Assembly: GCA_020851035.1 (NCBI GenBank)
Contig: JADZDM010000025.1
Span: forward strand, 289,808-353,807
Source of the DNA: Gemmatimonadaceae bacterium
GTDB taxonomy: Bacteria > Gemmatimonadota > Gemmatimonadetes > Gemmatimonadales > Gemmatimonadaceae
DNA: 64,000 bases
Direction: 5' to 3'
The translations under genes and the position numbers were made by a program. How positions within the stretch are numbered: the first letter of the stretch is position 1; every line of letters starts with the position of its first letter. Positions 1-8,609 of this stretch are shown piece after piece. The notes beneath the pieces were generated by a model. It saw only the letters and a list, made by a program, of their open reading frames with translations, made no database searches and was not told where the DNA came from.

Positions 1-94
1 GTGGCGCGCGGGCGCGCGTGCCGGCGGGGCGGCGACGGGCTATCCTTCGCGCTGTGCTGCGCAGACGACCACGCACCGCTCCGGGGGGCACTTC
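1..94. other. left edge, no gene supported
   Basis: These bases run up to the first supported start codon. They are very GC-rich, with several GCGCGC runs. Frames cross them on both strands, but none has a convincing start or recognisable product. The stretch may be the end of an intergenic region or the edge of a gene outside the window. The only useful signal is the G-rich run just before position 95, which could serve as the ribosome binding site of the next gene. Confidence 0.4.
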
Positions 95-277
95 ATGAAG
101 GGTGGCAAGGCAGGCCAAGGCCGGAAGAAGCCCACGTCCAGGCCGGCGACACCGACACCCGCGAAGGCGGGGCCGCGCCGGGGCGAGGCGAAGCGCGACT
201 GGGGGCCGATCGAGCGTGAGGAGCCGGTGCCCGCCGCGACGGTGCCGGCGCGGCCCGGCGCGCCCCGGAAGGGGTGA
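95..277 (+). CDS. small basic Lys/Arg/Pro-rich protein (60 aa), hypothetical
   Basis: I do not recognise this 60-residue product. It opens with a Lys/Gly-rich stretch (MKGGKAGQGRKK), is rich in Pro, Ala and Arg, and has no hydrophobic segment, so it is probably cytosolic and disordered; binding to nucleic acid would be a guess. Reasons to believe it: about 90% of third codon positions are G or C, first positions are purine-rich, a GGGGGGC run precedes the ATG, and the TGA lies only 4 bp before the next gene's ATG, suggesting translational coupling. Reasons for doubt: the size, the low complexity, and the fact that any open frame is biased at this GC content. Confidence 0.5.
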   Translation: MKGGKAGQGRKKPTSRPATPTPAKAGPRRGEAKRDWGPIEREEPVPAATVPARPGAPRKG

Positions 278-281
278 CCGG

Positions 282-2024
282 ATGCGCGCACACCGCACCC
301 TCGTTCCACTCGTCGCGCTCCTCACCGGCGCCTTGCCGTTGCCGGGCCAGGCCCCATCGGTGTCACCGGCGGCGGCATTCTGGCCCGCCGTGCGCGAGGC
401 CTATTCCGGCACGAGCGCGCTCGCGACGGTCGCCTACCTGGACCGCTTCGTCCGCTGGCCCGGCAACCGCGGCTTCGATGCCAGCATCGCCCACATCGTC
501 CAGCGACTCGAGGCCGCGGGATACGTGCCGGAAGCGCGCGCGGCGGCCGGTGACCGGCTCACCTATCGCGTGGAGCGGTACCCGATGGCGGCGCCGGCCT
601 GGGAACCGACCGGCGCCTCGCTGGAGATCGTCGGCGAGCGCCTGCCGGTGCTGCGTTTCGAGACGAACCGCAACATGCTGGCAACGAACTCCTGGGCCAC
701 ACCCGCCGGTGGTGTGACGGCGGAGGTGGTGGATGCGGGCGACGGCAGTGCCGCACGGCTCGATTCCCTGCACGTCCGCGGGAAGATCGTGCTGGCGCGT
801 GCCGGGGTGGGGCGCCTGTTCACCGAGGCGGTGACGAAGCGTGGCGCCGTCGGCGTGCTGGCGTATGCGCTGCCGGCGTACCTGCAGCCGGAGCGGAATC
901 GCACGTCGATCCAGTTCGGTGGCGTGCCGCGTGACACCGTTGCCCGCGGCTGGGGCATCGTGCTCTCGTACGCCGCGCACGAGCGCCTGCGCAGTGCCCT
1001 CGCGCGTGGCGCCGTGCGCGTGCGCGTGAAGACCCGCGTGACCTGGACGCCGGATGCCGTGGAGCAGGCCGTGGTGGCGGAGGTGCGCGGCGCGCGCCTC
1101 CCTGCGGAGCGGTTCGTGTTCTCGGCGCATGTGCAGGAGCCCGGGGCGAACGACAACGCCTCCGGTGTCGGCGCGCAGGTGGAGATGGCCCGTGTCGCCG
1201 CGCAGTTGCTGCAGCGCGGCGCGATCGATCCCGCACGCACCATCACGATGCTGTGGGGCCTGGAGATCCGCAGCACGGCACGGTACATCACGCAGGATTC
1301 CGTGCGGGCCCGTGACATCCGCTGGGGGCTCTCGCTGGACATGGTCGGCGAGGACACGAAGCGGACGGGTGGCACCTTCCTGGTGGAGAAGATGCCCGAT
1401 CCCTCCGCGATCTGGACGCGTGGTGAGGACCGGCACACCGAGTGGGGCGGCAGCCCGATCACGAAGGCGCAGCTCACGCCGCACTACTTCAACGACTTCG
1501 TGCTCGCGCGATGCCTGGAGCAGGCGGCGACGAACGGCTGGGTGGTGCGGGCGAACCCCTTCGAAGGCGGGAGCGACCACACGCCGTTCCTGGAGGCGCA
1601 GAAGCCGGGGCTCCTGTTCTGGCACTTCACCGACCAGTTCTACCACACCGACGGCGACCGGATCGGGATGGTCTCGGCCGACGAGCTGCGGAACGTGGGG
1701 ATGTCGGCGCTGGTGAGTGCGCTGGTGCTGACGAGTGCCGATGGCCGGATGGCGCGTGGGATCATCGCGGAGGTCGGGCAGGCCGCAGCGGCCCGCCTGG
1801 CCGCCGAGGCGCTGCAGGGGCGGGCGGCGCTGGCCTCGGGCTCGACGATGGCCACGGAGGCCGACATCCTCGAGACCTGGGCGGGCTGGTACGACGGCGC
1901 GCTCGAGGTTTCTGCGGACATCGAGGTCGGCGGCGCCGCGCCCGAAACGGCGGATGCTGTGGCCCAGGCCCGGGCCCGCGTCCGCGCCGCCTTGGCGGAC
2001 GCCCTGCGCGCGTTGCGGGACTGA
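282..2024 (+). CDS. secreted M28-family peptidase-like protein with PA-like insert
   Basis: Probable zinc aminopeptidase-type hydrolase of 580 aa, exported by a signal peptide (MRAHRTLVPLVALLTGALPL). The ATG at 282 was chosen because the signal peptide starts there and GGAAGGGG precedes it; the frame continues upstream but looks non-coding. A PA-like region lies at about residues 140-245. The metal-site motifs are H283, D291 in GANDNASG, D353 in LDMVGED, and SDHTPF around H433. The usual Glu-Glu pair (general base plus zinc ligand) reads Leu327-Glu328 in the sequence WGLEIRS, so the canonical base is absent. It may act by a variant mechanism or have lost activity. The helical C-terminal tail of about 100 residues is not part of the M28 core. 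Confidence 0.85.
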   Translation: MRAHRTLVPLVALLTGALPLPGQAPSVSPAAAFWPAVREAYSGTSALATVAYLDRFVRWPGNRGFDASIAHIVQRLEAAGYVPEARAAAGDRLTYRVERYPMAAPAWEPTGASLEIVGERLPVLRFETNRNMLATNSWATPAGGVTAEVVDAGDGSAARLDSLHVRGKIVLARAGVGRLFTEAVTKRGAVGVLAYALPAYLQPERNRTSIQFGGVPRDTVARGWGIVLSYAAHERLRSALARGAVRVRVKTRVTWTPDAVEQAVVAEVRGARLPAERFVFSAHVQEPGANDNASGVGAQVEMARVAAQLLQRGAIDPARTITMLWGLEIRSTARYITQDSVRARDIRWGLSLDMVGEDTKRTGGTFLVEKMPDPSAIWTRGEDRHTEWGGSPITKAQLTPHYFNDFVLARCLEQAATNGWVVRANPFEGGSDHTPFLEAQKPGLLFWHFTDQFYHTDGDRIGMVSADELRNVGMSALVSALVLTSADGRMARGIIAEVGQAAAARLAAEALQGRAALASGSTMATEADILETWAGWYDGALEVSADIEVGGAAPETADAVAQARARVRAALADALRALRD

Positions 2025-2104
2025 ACCCGGGCGCCGGTGAGTCCTGGCGGGCCGGACGGTGCCGGGTGCGGGGCGCCCCGAGCCGGTCCGCCCCGGATTC
2101 CGGG

Positions 2105-2116
2105 ATTCCCGGGAAT
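2105..2116. promoter_or_regulatory. perfect palindrome ATTCCCGGGAAT upstream of the cold-shock gene
   Basis: A 12-bp perfect palindrome lies inside a larger cluster of TTCCGG/GGAATT half-sites (about 2094-2126), between the M28 stop and the cold-shock gene. It is about 175 bp upstream of the csp start, leaving room for the long structured leader typical of cold-shock mRNAs. It could be an operator or part of an RNA hairpin; the sequence does not say which. I could not place a convincing -35/-10 pair beside it. Confidence 0.35.
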
Positions 2117-2291
2117 TTTCCGGAAAGCCAAGCATTGCGCCGCGCGTTGCACTATGTTTCCGGACGTGCCCCCAGTTGGAGGCACCCATCCGCCAGGGAT
2201 CTGGCGGGAAAGTTGTGGTGAGTATCTGTCGGGAACAGGCGTAAAGGCCATGCTCCGGGTTGAAAGCCGCACAAACTTCAGGAGCATTGCA

Positions 2292-2504
2292 ATGCGCATG
2301 TCCGGCACAGTCAAGTGGTTCAACGATGCGAAGGGTTTCGGCTTCATCACGCCGTCCGATGGCCAGAAGGATTGCTTCGTGCATCACTCTGCCATCCAGG
2401 GCAACGGCTTCAAGACGCTCGCCGAAGGCGAGTCGGTTGAATTCGACATGGTGCAGGGCCAGAAGGGTCCGGCCGCCGAGAACGTGACCCGCGCGGGTCA
2501 CTAA
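2292..2504 (+). CDS. csp: cold-shock domain protein (CspA family)
   Basis: Small single-domain nucleic-acid chaperone of 70 aa that binds single-stranded RNA/DNA and melts mRNA structure. RNP1 is visible as KGFGFITP and RNP2 as CFVHHSAI; the opening SGTVKWFND and closing GPAAENV are typical of the family, and the length matches. The ATG at 2292 follows AGGAG with 7-bp spacing; a second in-frame ATG at 2298 is the alternative. The upstream 260 bp contain no gene and probably hold promoter and leader. It is transcribed alone: a strong intrinsic terminator follows 16 bp after the stop. Confidence 0.96.
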   Translation: MRMSGTVKWFNDAKGFGFITPSDGQKDCFVHHSAIQGNGFKTLAEGESVEFDMVQGQKGPAAENVTRAGH

Positions 2505-2520
2505 GTCTCTTCGCACGGAA

Positions 2521-2558
2521 AGCGGGGCGTCGCCACTTGGCGGCGCCCCGCTTTTTTT
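2521..2558 (+). terminator. intrinsic terminator of csp
   Basis: A 14-bp stem (2521-2534 pairing with 2539-2552, one G-T wobble) with a 4-nt ACTT loop is followed directly by seven Ts at 2552-2558. This is the clearest rho-independent terminator in the window and ends the monocistronic cold-shock transcript. Confidence 0.93.
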
Positions 2559-2681
2559 GTGCGTCCGGGAACATGGCGTCGCGCATGGCCGGCCAAGCCC
2601 GCCGTGTCGCCGGTGGCCGAGGCATCGCTATTTTGCGCGCTGGTCACCGGCGTTCCATCCACGACTCCCGCCGCGCATTCC

Positions 2682-3362
2682 ATGCCGCACACCCGTCGCA
2701 CCTTCCTGAGCTGGCTCGGCGGTACCTCGCTGCTGGCCGGCATGCCGTCGCGTCTCGCGGCTGGCGCGCCGTCGCCTGAGGATGCCACACCGCACGCGCC
2801 GCCGGTCGCGGAGACCTGGGACATGAGCTGGACCGGACGCGTGACGGGCCGCTACAAGGCGGTCTTCGACTCCCCGGAGCTGAGTGGCGGGGCGGCACTC
2901 TACCGCGCGGTCTGGTGGTGCGAGCACTACAAGGAGGTCTACGGGGTGGCACGCAGCGACATGACTGCGGTGGTGGTGCTGCGGCACGCCGGCTTCTTCA
3001 TGGCGATGAACGACGAGTTCTGGTCGGTCGTGAACCTGGGGAAGGCACGGCAGGTGCGCGACGCGCAGGGGAAGAAGTGGGCGAAGGTCAGCCCCGTTGG
3101 CGCGGCCGCCGCGGCGGCCACACCGTCCGAGGCCCGGTTCACGCTCCCGAACTTCATCGCCGATGGCGGCATCGCGCTCGCCTGCGGCTGGACCTTCGGC
3201 GGCGCGGCCTCGATGCTGGCGAAGGCCGAGAAGCTGGAGATGCCGGCGGCCCGCGAGCGCGCCCGGACGCTGCTGGTGCCGGGAGTCATCCTGCAGCCGA
3301 ACGGCATCTTCGCGGCGCTGCGCGCGCAGGAAGCGGGCTGCAGCTACATCAACGCCAGCTGA
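2682..3362 (+). CDS. Tat-exported DsrE-like protein
   Basis: 226-aa protein with a twin-arginine signal at the start (MPHTRRTFLSWLGG, Arg5-Arg6), so it is probably exported folded to the periplasm. The body recalls DsrE/DsrF-like proteins of other soil bacteria: WDMSWTGRVTGRYKAVFDSP, then TAVVVLRHAGF, and a C-terminal VPGVILQPNGIFAALRAQEAGC. Apart from one cysteine near the C-terminus and two others I see no catalytic set, so the function stays open. ATG 2682 was chosen because the Tat motif begins there. The stop is 2 bp before the glycosyltransferase start, so the two genes are very likely co-transcribed. Confidence 0.75.
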   Translation: MPHTRRTFLSWLGGTSLLAGMPSRLAAGAPSPEDATPHAPPVAETWDMSWTGRVTGRYKAVFDSPELSGGAALYRAVWWCEHYKEVYGVARSDMTAVVVLRHAGFFMAMNDEFWSVVNLGKARQVRDAQGKKWAKVSPVGAAAAAATPSEARFTLPNFIADGGIALACGWTFGGAASMLAKAEKLEMPAARERARTLLVPGVILQPNGIFAALRAQEAGCSYINAS

Positions 3363-3364
3363 CG

Positions 3365-4264
3365 ATGAGACCTGTGACGGCCCCCGACACCACCGACCGG
3401 CCGCTGGTCTCGGGCTTCACCGTCATCCGCAATGCGGTGCTGATGGGGTACCCGGTGGTGGAGGCCATCCGCTCGATCCTGCCGGTCGTGGACGAGTACA
3501 TCGTGGCGGTGGGCGCGGGCGAGGACGACACGCGGGCGGTGATCGCGTCGATCGGTGACCCGAAGATCCGCATCGTGGACACGGTCTGGGACCGCACGAA
3601 GAACACCGGCGGCCACATGCTGGCCGAGAAGACGAACGAGGCGCTGGCGATGTGCCGCGGCACCTGGTGCTTCTACCTGCAGGCCGACGAGGTGGTGCAC
3701 GAGGACGACCTGCCGGTGATCCGCGCCGCCTGCGAGCGCCTCAAGGACGACACCCGGGTGGAGGCGCTGCTCTTCGCCTACACGCACTTCTACGGGTCGT
3801 TCAGCGTGATCGCCACGTCGCACAACTGGTACCGCAACGAGGTTCGCATCGTCCGCAACGGCATCGGTGCGCGGAGCATCGGTGACGCGCAGAGCTTCAT
3901 GGTGGCGGACCACAAGCCGCGCGTGGTGCGCAGCGGTGCCACGATCCTGCACTACGGCTGGGCCAAGCGTCCCGAGCGCATGGGGCGCAAGATGGCGCGC
4001 TTCCACTACTGGTACTACGGCGCCACCGAGGAGAAAACCGAGGATCCCACCTTCACGTTCCGCCAGATGTACGGCCTGCGCCCGTTCACCGGCTCACACC
4101 CGGCGCTCATGCGGCCGCTGGTGGACGCGCAGGACTGGGAGTTCACGCCGGTATTCAAGCCATCGGACTGGAACGCGAAGGACTGGAAGATGGTGCTGAG
4201 CCGCGCGGCCGAGCGACTCACCGGGCGCCGGTGGGGTGAGCGGAAGAAGTACCGTCTGCTCTGA
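3365..4264 (+). CDS. glycosyltransferase family 2-like protein
   Basis: Cytosolic GT-A-type enzyme of 299 aa, predicted to transfer sugars to an envelope acceptor. The N-terminal fold shows the nucleotide-binding beginning GFTVIRNAVLMGYPVVEAI, then DEYIVAVGAGEDDT. The metal-site position reads FYLQADEVVHEDD, with QADE in place of the usual DADE. It lacks transmembrane segments. It starts 2 bp after the DsrE-like gene and is separated from the convergent gene at 4306 by about 40 bp containing a GC-rich imperfect hairpin (GGCCGGCGCTG paired across about 4275-4320). Acceptor and sugar are unknown. Confidence 0.8.
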   Translation: MRPVTAPDTTDRPLVSGFTVIRNAVLMGYPVVEAIRSILPVVDEYIVAVGAGEDDTRAVIASIGDPKIRIVDTVWDRTKNTGGHMLAEKTNEALAMCRGTWCFYLQADEVVHEDDLPVIRAACERLKDDTRVEALLFAYTHFYGSFSVIATSHNWYRNEVRIVRNGIGARSIGDAQSFMVADHKPRVVRSGATILHYGWAKRPERMGRKMARFHYWYYGATEEKTEDPTFTFRQMYGLRPFTGSHPALMRPLVDAQDWEFTPVFKPSDWNAKDWKMVLSRAAERLTGRRWGERKKYRLL

Positions 4265-4305
4265 ATCCGCCCCTGGCCGGCGCTGTGCCCCCTCGGTGAC
4301 GCGGG

Positions 4306-4884
4306 TCAGCGCCGCCGGCCGTTCTGGGGACGCTGCGGCACGGCGTCCTTCAGGTCGTCGGTCTGGTCCTCGAGCACCTTGTTCGCCTTCTCACGTTGCG
4401 ACTCGTCGACGAGTGCCAGGCACAGTGCGATCTGCTCCGGCCGCCGCAGCATGAGCTGCTCGGCGACAGCCATCATGGCGCGCATCTGGTCGCCCAGGTG
4501 CATCATCTCTTCCTGGCTCGGCGGCTCACCGCCGCCACCCTGGTTCGGATTCTCGAGGCTGCGCGGCGGGTGGTAGTCGCGACGGACTGAGTCGTACCGC
4601 ACCAGCAGGTCGGCATTGCGCTCGTAGAGCGTGGCGCGGAGCGTGGTGAGCTGTGCCACCTGCTCCTCGGTCAGCTTCAGCTTGCGTGCGTCCTGCAGCA
4701 GGGCATCGGCCGCGTTGAAGCGCTCGAGTTCCTTGGCGGTGGCGAACTTCGGCAAGCCGCGACGACCGGTGTTCTCGCTGATCGGTCCGCGCATGCCGCG
4801 CATCCCACCCATGCCCCCCATGCCCTGGGCGGCCAGCGTGGGCGGGAGCAGCGACAGCAGCAGCAGGACGTTGACGACTCGCAT
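4306..4884 (-). CDS. secreted Spy/CpxP-like periplasmic protein
   Basis: 192 aa with a clear signal peptide (MRVVNVLLLLSLLPPTLAAQ) followed by a Met/Gly-rich stretch and then a mostly helical, charged body. KLTEEQVAQLTTLRATLYERN resembles the LTxxQ repeats of Spy/CpxP periplasmic chaperones and metal-stress sensors, but the match is by eye and the family is broad. The Met-rich segment (GMGGMGGMRGMRG) may bind metal. It is convergent with the glycosyltransferase and lies 71 bp downstream of the L,D-transpeptidase on the same strand's far side, so it probably has its own promoter. Confidence 0.65.
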   Translation of the reverse strand: MRVVNVLLLLSLLPPTLAAQGMGGMGGMRGMRGPISENTGRRGLPKFATAKELERFNAADALLQDARKLKLTEEQVAQLTTLRATLYERNADLLVRYDSVRRDYHPPRSLENPNQGGGGEPPSQEEMMHLGDQMRAMMAVAEQLMLRRPEQIALCLALVDESQREKANKVLEDQTDDLKDAVPQRPQNGRRR

Positions 4885-4955
4885 GGGCCCTCTTCCCGGC
4901 GGGGGGAACGTGGTGACAGGTCAGGGACAAGATACCCCGCTGCCACCCCGTCGCC

Positions 4956-6485
4956 TCAGCGGTGGCCTGGGGGCAGCCCGCCGGCGGGGTGCCCGGTGCC
5001 GACCGTCTCGGCGCCACTGCCATCAGGGGCGGTCGCGATCACCGCCGGAGGTCCATGTGCGCGCCCCCGCACCATCAGCCCCCGCAGCTCGTCGTCGTAC
5101 CCGTAGATGTCGTCGTGGAAGGCCACGCTGCCATCGGCGCGCGCCTCGGCGGTGACGTAGAGCAGGTAGACGGGCACCGGGGCGGCCAGGTCGACGCGCG
5201 TCGGCGTCCGGCCCGCCATGGCGCGGCGCACGGCGGTGGAGTCCCAGCCCGCCACGCCGCGGAGGACGAGCCGCGCGAGTGCTTCCGGATCGGCGAGGCG
5301 GATGCAGCCGTGGCTGAGGTCACGGCGGATCCGTGCGAAGCCGGATTGCACAGGCGTGTCGTGCAGGTAGACGTCGAAGCGGTTCGGGAAGAGGAACTTC
5401 ACGCGACCGAGCGAGTTGGTGCCGCCGGGGAGCTGACGGATGGACGCCCGGCCGGCGGAAACGGCCTGGACCGATGCACGGGTCATCGGCAGTAACCGGC
5501 CGCGCGCGCCGAGGATCTGGTAGTGGTTCAGCGTCAGCAGGTACGGATCGCGCATGCCGACCGGCACGAGCTCCTCGTTCGCGATGCTCGACGGCACGTT
5601 CCAATAGGGTGCGAACTCGATGAATCTGACGGAATCGGCGAGCACAGGCGTGCGGTGGCGCAGCGCGTCACCGACCACCACATCCATCACCAGCGCGTCG
5701 CTGGCGTCCTCGCTGGTGCGCCACGCCTCGAGGCGGTACGCGGGGATGTTGATGAAGATCGGCGGCGCGGCGAACCGGCGCGGCAGCCAGCGCCAGCGCT
5801 CCATGGCGAGGACGATGCGCGAGGCCTGCGCCTGTGACGCGGCATCGAGGCTCGCGCGATCGCGGTAGCCGGCAAGGGCCTGCTTGAGCAGGTGATAGGC
5901 CGCGTGCGGCGGTTCCTGCGCGTCGAGGAGCGTCTCCGGGGCGGTGGACCCGGCGATCGCGAGGAGGACGGCAGCGAGGTCGGTGGAATCCGGGGCGAGC
6001 GACAGCGTGAGGTGAGCGTCACTCGCCGCCACGCGCCCGGTGCGCAGCTCATGGAGCAGGCGCAGTGTCGCCGCGCTGAGCAGCGCGTCGAAGGCGGCGC
6101 GCTCTTCCGCGGTGGTCAGCCCGCTGGCGACGAGAGTCGCCAGCGACGCGCTGTCGTAGTGCTCCGGATCGAGGCCGCGTGCGGCGACACCGGAAATCGC
6201 GTGCAGCATCGCACGCGCCTCGTCGGTGATCGCGTCCTGGCGGAGCCAGATCGGCGCATGCCCGCGCCGGTCGTATGCGCGAGACAGCGAGGTGGCGAGA
6301 TCCACGCCACCAGCCGCCGCGTCTCGCGTGCCCGATCGTGTGGCCTCCAGTGTGGCCAGCGGGACCGTGGAGCGATCACGCAGCATCCCCGCACGAACAG
6401 CCACGGCGGACTGCGCGGCGAGCGGGACCGCAGGCGTGGCGGCAAGGAGCACCACCGTGACCAGCATTCGTGCTGCAGCGCGCAT
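4956..6485 (-). CDS. L,D-transpeptidase, YcbB/LdtD-like
   Basis: Periplasmic peptidoglycan cross-linking enzyme, 509 aa, forming meso-DAP-DAP (3-3) links. A signal peptide (MRAAARMLVTVVLLAATPAV) fixes the start at 6485; the open frame upstream looks non-coding. An N-terminal helical scaffold domain (about 80-300, with APIWLRQ and AARGLDPEHYD) precedes the YkuD catalytic domain. Active-site residues are visible: H375 in YLHDTP, and S391-H392-G393-C394 in the SHGCIRLADPEALA motif, the classic nucleophilic cysteine. The C-terminal tail is Gly/Pro-rich and dispensable-looking. Divergent from the amidase gene across 283 bp in which I see no other gene. Confidence 0.92.
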   Translation of the reverse strand: MRAAARMLVTVVLLAATPAVPLAAQSAVAVRAGMLRDRSTVPLATLEATRSGTRDAAAGGVDLATSLSRAYDRRGHAPIWLRQDAITDEARAMLHAISGVAARGLDPEHYDSASLATLVASGLTTAEERAAFDALLSAATLRLLHELRTGRVAASDAHLTLSLAPDSTDLAAVLLAIAGSTAPETLLDAQEPPHAAYHLLKQALAGYRDRASLDAASQAQASRIVLAMERWRWLPRRFAAPPIFINIPAYRLEAWRTSEDASDALVMDVVVGDALRHRTPVLADSVRFIEFAPYWNVPSSIANEELVPVGMRDPYLLTLNHYQILGARGRLLPMTRASVQAVSAGRASIRQLPGGTNSLGRVKFLFPNRFDVYLHDTPVQSGFARIRRDLSHGCIRLADPEALARLVLRGVAGWDSTAVRRAMAGRTPTRVDLAAPVPVYLLYVTAEARADGSVAFHDDIYGYDDELRGLMVRGRAHGPPAVIATAPDGSGAETVGTGHPAGGLPPGHR

Positions 6486-6768
6486 CGAGACACCACCTGT
6501 CGAATCGGGCTGCACCCGGACAGGATGCTGACCCTCGACTGAGAATGGTCCATATGACGCGCGCGCGATATTGACCGTTGGTATGAATGCCGGTTGCATC
6601 GGCGGGGAGATCGGTGCCGGCGCGATGGTGTCCGTCGAGGCACGGGCACGAGGGTCTGGCGGACGCGTCGTCGCGGTGCGAGCGTGCAGGCGGCCCTGTT
6701 ATGTCAGCGGTGTGCGCATCCGTGCGGGTGCGTGCGTGCCGTCCCTGTCCACGCCCTGGAGAACGACC

Positions 6769-8589
6769 GTGCCGACACCGGAAGAACTGCTCGACCAGCT
6801 GCACCTCGACCTCGTCGCGGCGGGCCACGATGAGGAGGGGACGGGGGTCGGCCGGCGCGAGTTCCTGTTCTACTCGCTGGTGACGGCTGCGGCGTCGACC
6901 TTCGGGGCGAGCGCGGTGCAAGCGCAGCGCGCCCTGGCCGCCGGCGGCGTCGCGCGGCTGGGTGCGATGGCACCGCTCAGTCTGCAGCAGGCGGCCGTGG
7001 CGCTGGGCAACGGCGAGGCGCCGGCGCTGCAGTTCCAGCCGTACCATGGGGGCACGGGGGCGCTGCTGGAGAAGCTGGTGCGGGAGCGTGGTCGCGCCGC
7101 CTTCGAGCGTGCGCTGTTCACGGTGCCACGGTTCACCGGCGCGGTGCCCACCGCTCCCGATGACATCTGCTTCCTCCCGGCGCATCGCCTCGCGGCGCTG
7201 ATCCGTGAGCGGCGGATCACGTCGGTGGCACTCACCGACCACTACCTCGCGCGGCTGCAGCGGCTGAACCCGACGCTGCGCTGCGCTGTGACGATCATGG
7301 AGGAGTCGGCACGGCGTGAGGCGGCGCAGGCCGATGCCGAGCTGCGTGCCGGCCGGTATCGCGGTCCGCTGCACGGCTTGCCGTACGGGGTGAAGGACCT
7401 CTTCAGCACGCGGGGCGCGCCGACCACGTGGGGGGCGGCGGATTTCCGCGACCGGATCATCGACGAGGATGCCGAGGTGGTGATCCGGCTGCGCAATGCC
7501 GGCGCGGTGCTGATCGCGAAGCTGTCGACGGGGCTGTTCGCGCAGAACGACCAGTGGTTCGGCGGGCGCACGAACAATCCGTGGAACCTGGCGCAGGGGT
7601 CGAGCGGCTCGTCGGCGGGTCCGGCGTCGGCGACGGCGGCGGGCTGCGTCGCCTTCAGCATCGGCACCGAGACGCAGGGGTCCATCGTCTCGCCGGCCAT
7701 CCGCTGCGGTGTGAGTGCGCTGCGTCCCACCTTCGGCCGGGTGAGCCGGCAGGGAGGGATGGTGCTGGCGTGGTCGCAGGACCGTGTCGGGCCGATCTGC
7801 CGCACGGTGGAGGACTGCGCGATGGTCTTCAACTCCATCCACGGCTCGGATGAGAAGGATCCGTCGACGATCACCACGCCGTTCCAGTTCAGCCGCAGCA
7901 TCGCGCTCGCCTCGCTGCGGATCGGGGTCGACCCGAATGCGCCGGTGGAGTTCGTGGAGCGGCTGAAGTCGCTGGGGATGGTGCCGCGGCCGATCGGTGC
8001 GCGGCCGACGGTGGCGGGCCTGGCCGGCGGGGGTCTGAACGTGGAGTACGCGGCGGCGTTCGATGCGTACGTGCAGCGCAAGGCGGCGGAGATCGGCCTC
8101 GATCTCACCGCGCTGCCGGAGCCGCCGCGGCCCGGCACGGCGCCGGTCGCAGCGCCGCCCGTTGCGCCAACAGGGGCACCGGCGAACCCGATGGCGCCGG
8201 CCGACTGGAACCCGCGGTTCGTGAACGGGCGCACGGTCCGCGGCTTCGAGTTCCTGCAGAACCAGCGGCGGCGATACATGCTCGTGAGTGCGTGGGGCGC
8301 ATTCATGAAGGACCTCGACATGTTCATCGCGGCGCCGGCCGCCGACGTGGCGGCGAATGCGCAGACGGGCCACCCGTGCGTGGTGGTGCCGTACCGCATC
8401 GGCGTGCCGGTGCAGGGGAACGCCGGGGCACGGCCGGCGGGCGCCGCGGCGCCGGCGCCGCTGGCACTCGCGCCACAGCCGATCTGCGCCGTGATCGTGG
8501 GTGCGCTCTACGACGACGACAAGATCCTCTCGGTGGCGCACCAGTTCCAGTCGCACACGGACGTCCACACGAAGCGGCCGGCACTCTGA
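6769..8589 (+). CDS. Tat-exported amidase-signature enzyme
   Basis: Amidase of the Ser-cisSer-Lys class, 606 aa, hydrolysing an unknown amide. The catalytic set is complete: K209 in GVKDLF, cis-Ser S281 in QGSSGSSAG, and nucleophile S305 in GTETQGS, 24 residues on as in the family. The GTG start at 6769 was chosen because GGAGA sits about 6 bp upstream and family-like sequence begins there. A twin-arginine motif (GRREFLFYSLV, Arg29-Arg30) with a hydrophobic run up to AVQAQ indicates Tat export, placed unusually about 28 residues in. A Pro/Ala-rich insert (about residues 445-480) and Ala-rich loops interrupt the C-terminal half. The repeat array follows the stop. Confidence 0.9.
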   Translation: MPTPEELLDQLHLDLVAAGHDEEGTGVGRREFLFYSLVTAAASTFGASAVQAQRALAAGGVARLGAMAPLSLQQAAVALGNGEAPALQFQPYHGGTGALLEKLVRERGRAAFERALFTVPRFTGAVPTAPDDICFLPAHRLAALIRERRITSVALTDHYLARLQRLNPTLRCAVTIMEESARREAAQADAELRAGRYRGPLHGLPYGVKDLFSTRGAPTTWGAADFRDRIIDEDAEVVIRLRNAGAVLIAKLSTGLFAQNDQWFGGRTNNPWNLAQGSSGSSAGPASATAAGCVAFSIGTETQGSIVSPAIRCGVSALRPTFGRVSRQGGMVLAWSQDRVGPICRTVEDCAMVFNSIHGSDEKDPSTITTPFQFSRSIALASLRIGVDPNAPVEFVERLKSLGMVPRPIGARPTVAGLAGGGLNVEYAAAFDAYVQRKAAEIGLDLTALPEPPRPGTAPVAAPPVAPTGAPANPMAPADWNPRFVNGRTVRGFEFLQNQRRRYMLVSAWGAFMKDLDMFIAAPAADVAANAQTGHPCVVVPYRIGVPVQGNAGARPAGAAAPAPLALAPQPICAVIVGALYDDDKILSVAHQFQSHTDVHTKRPAL

Positions 8590-8609
8590 CGCCTGCAGCA
8601 ACAGGGACA

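Noticed and set aside
363..2516. 717-codon antisense frame over the M28 and csp genes
   Set aside because: Its composition is Arg/His/Gly-rich mirror sequence of the real genes, with no motif; the plus-strand genes have signal peptide, active-site motifs and terminator.
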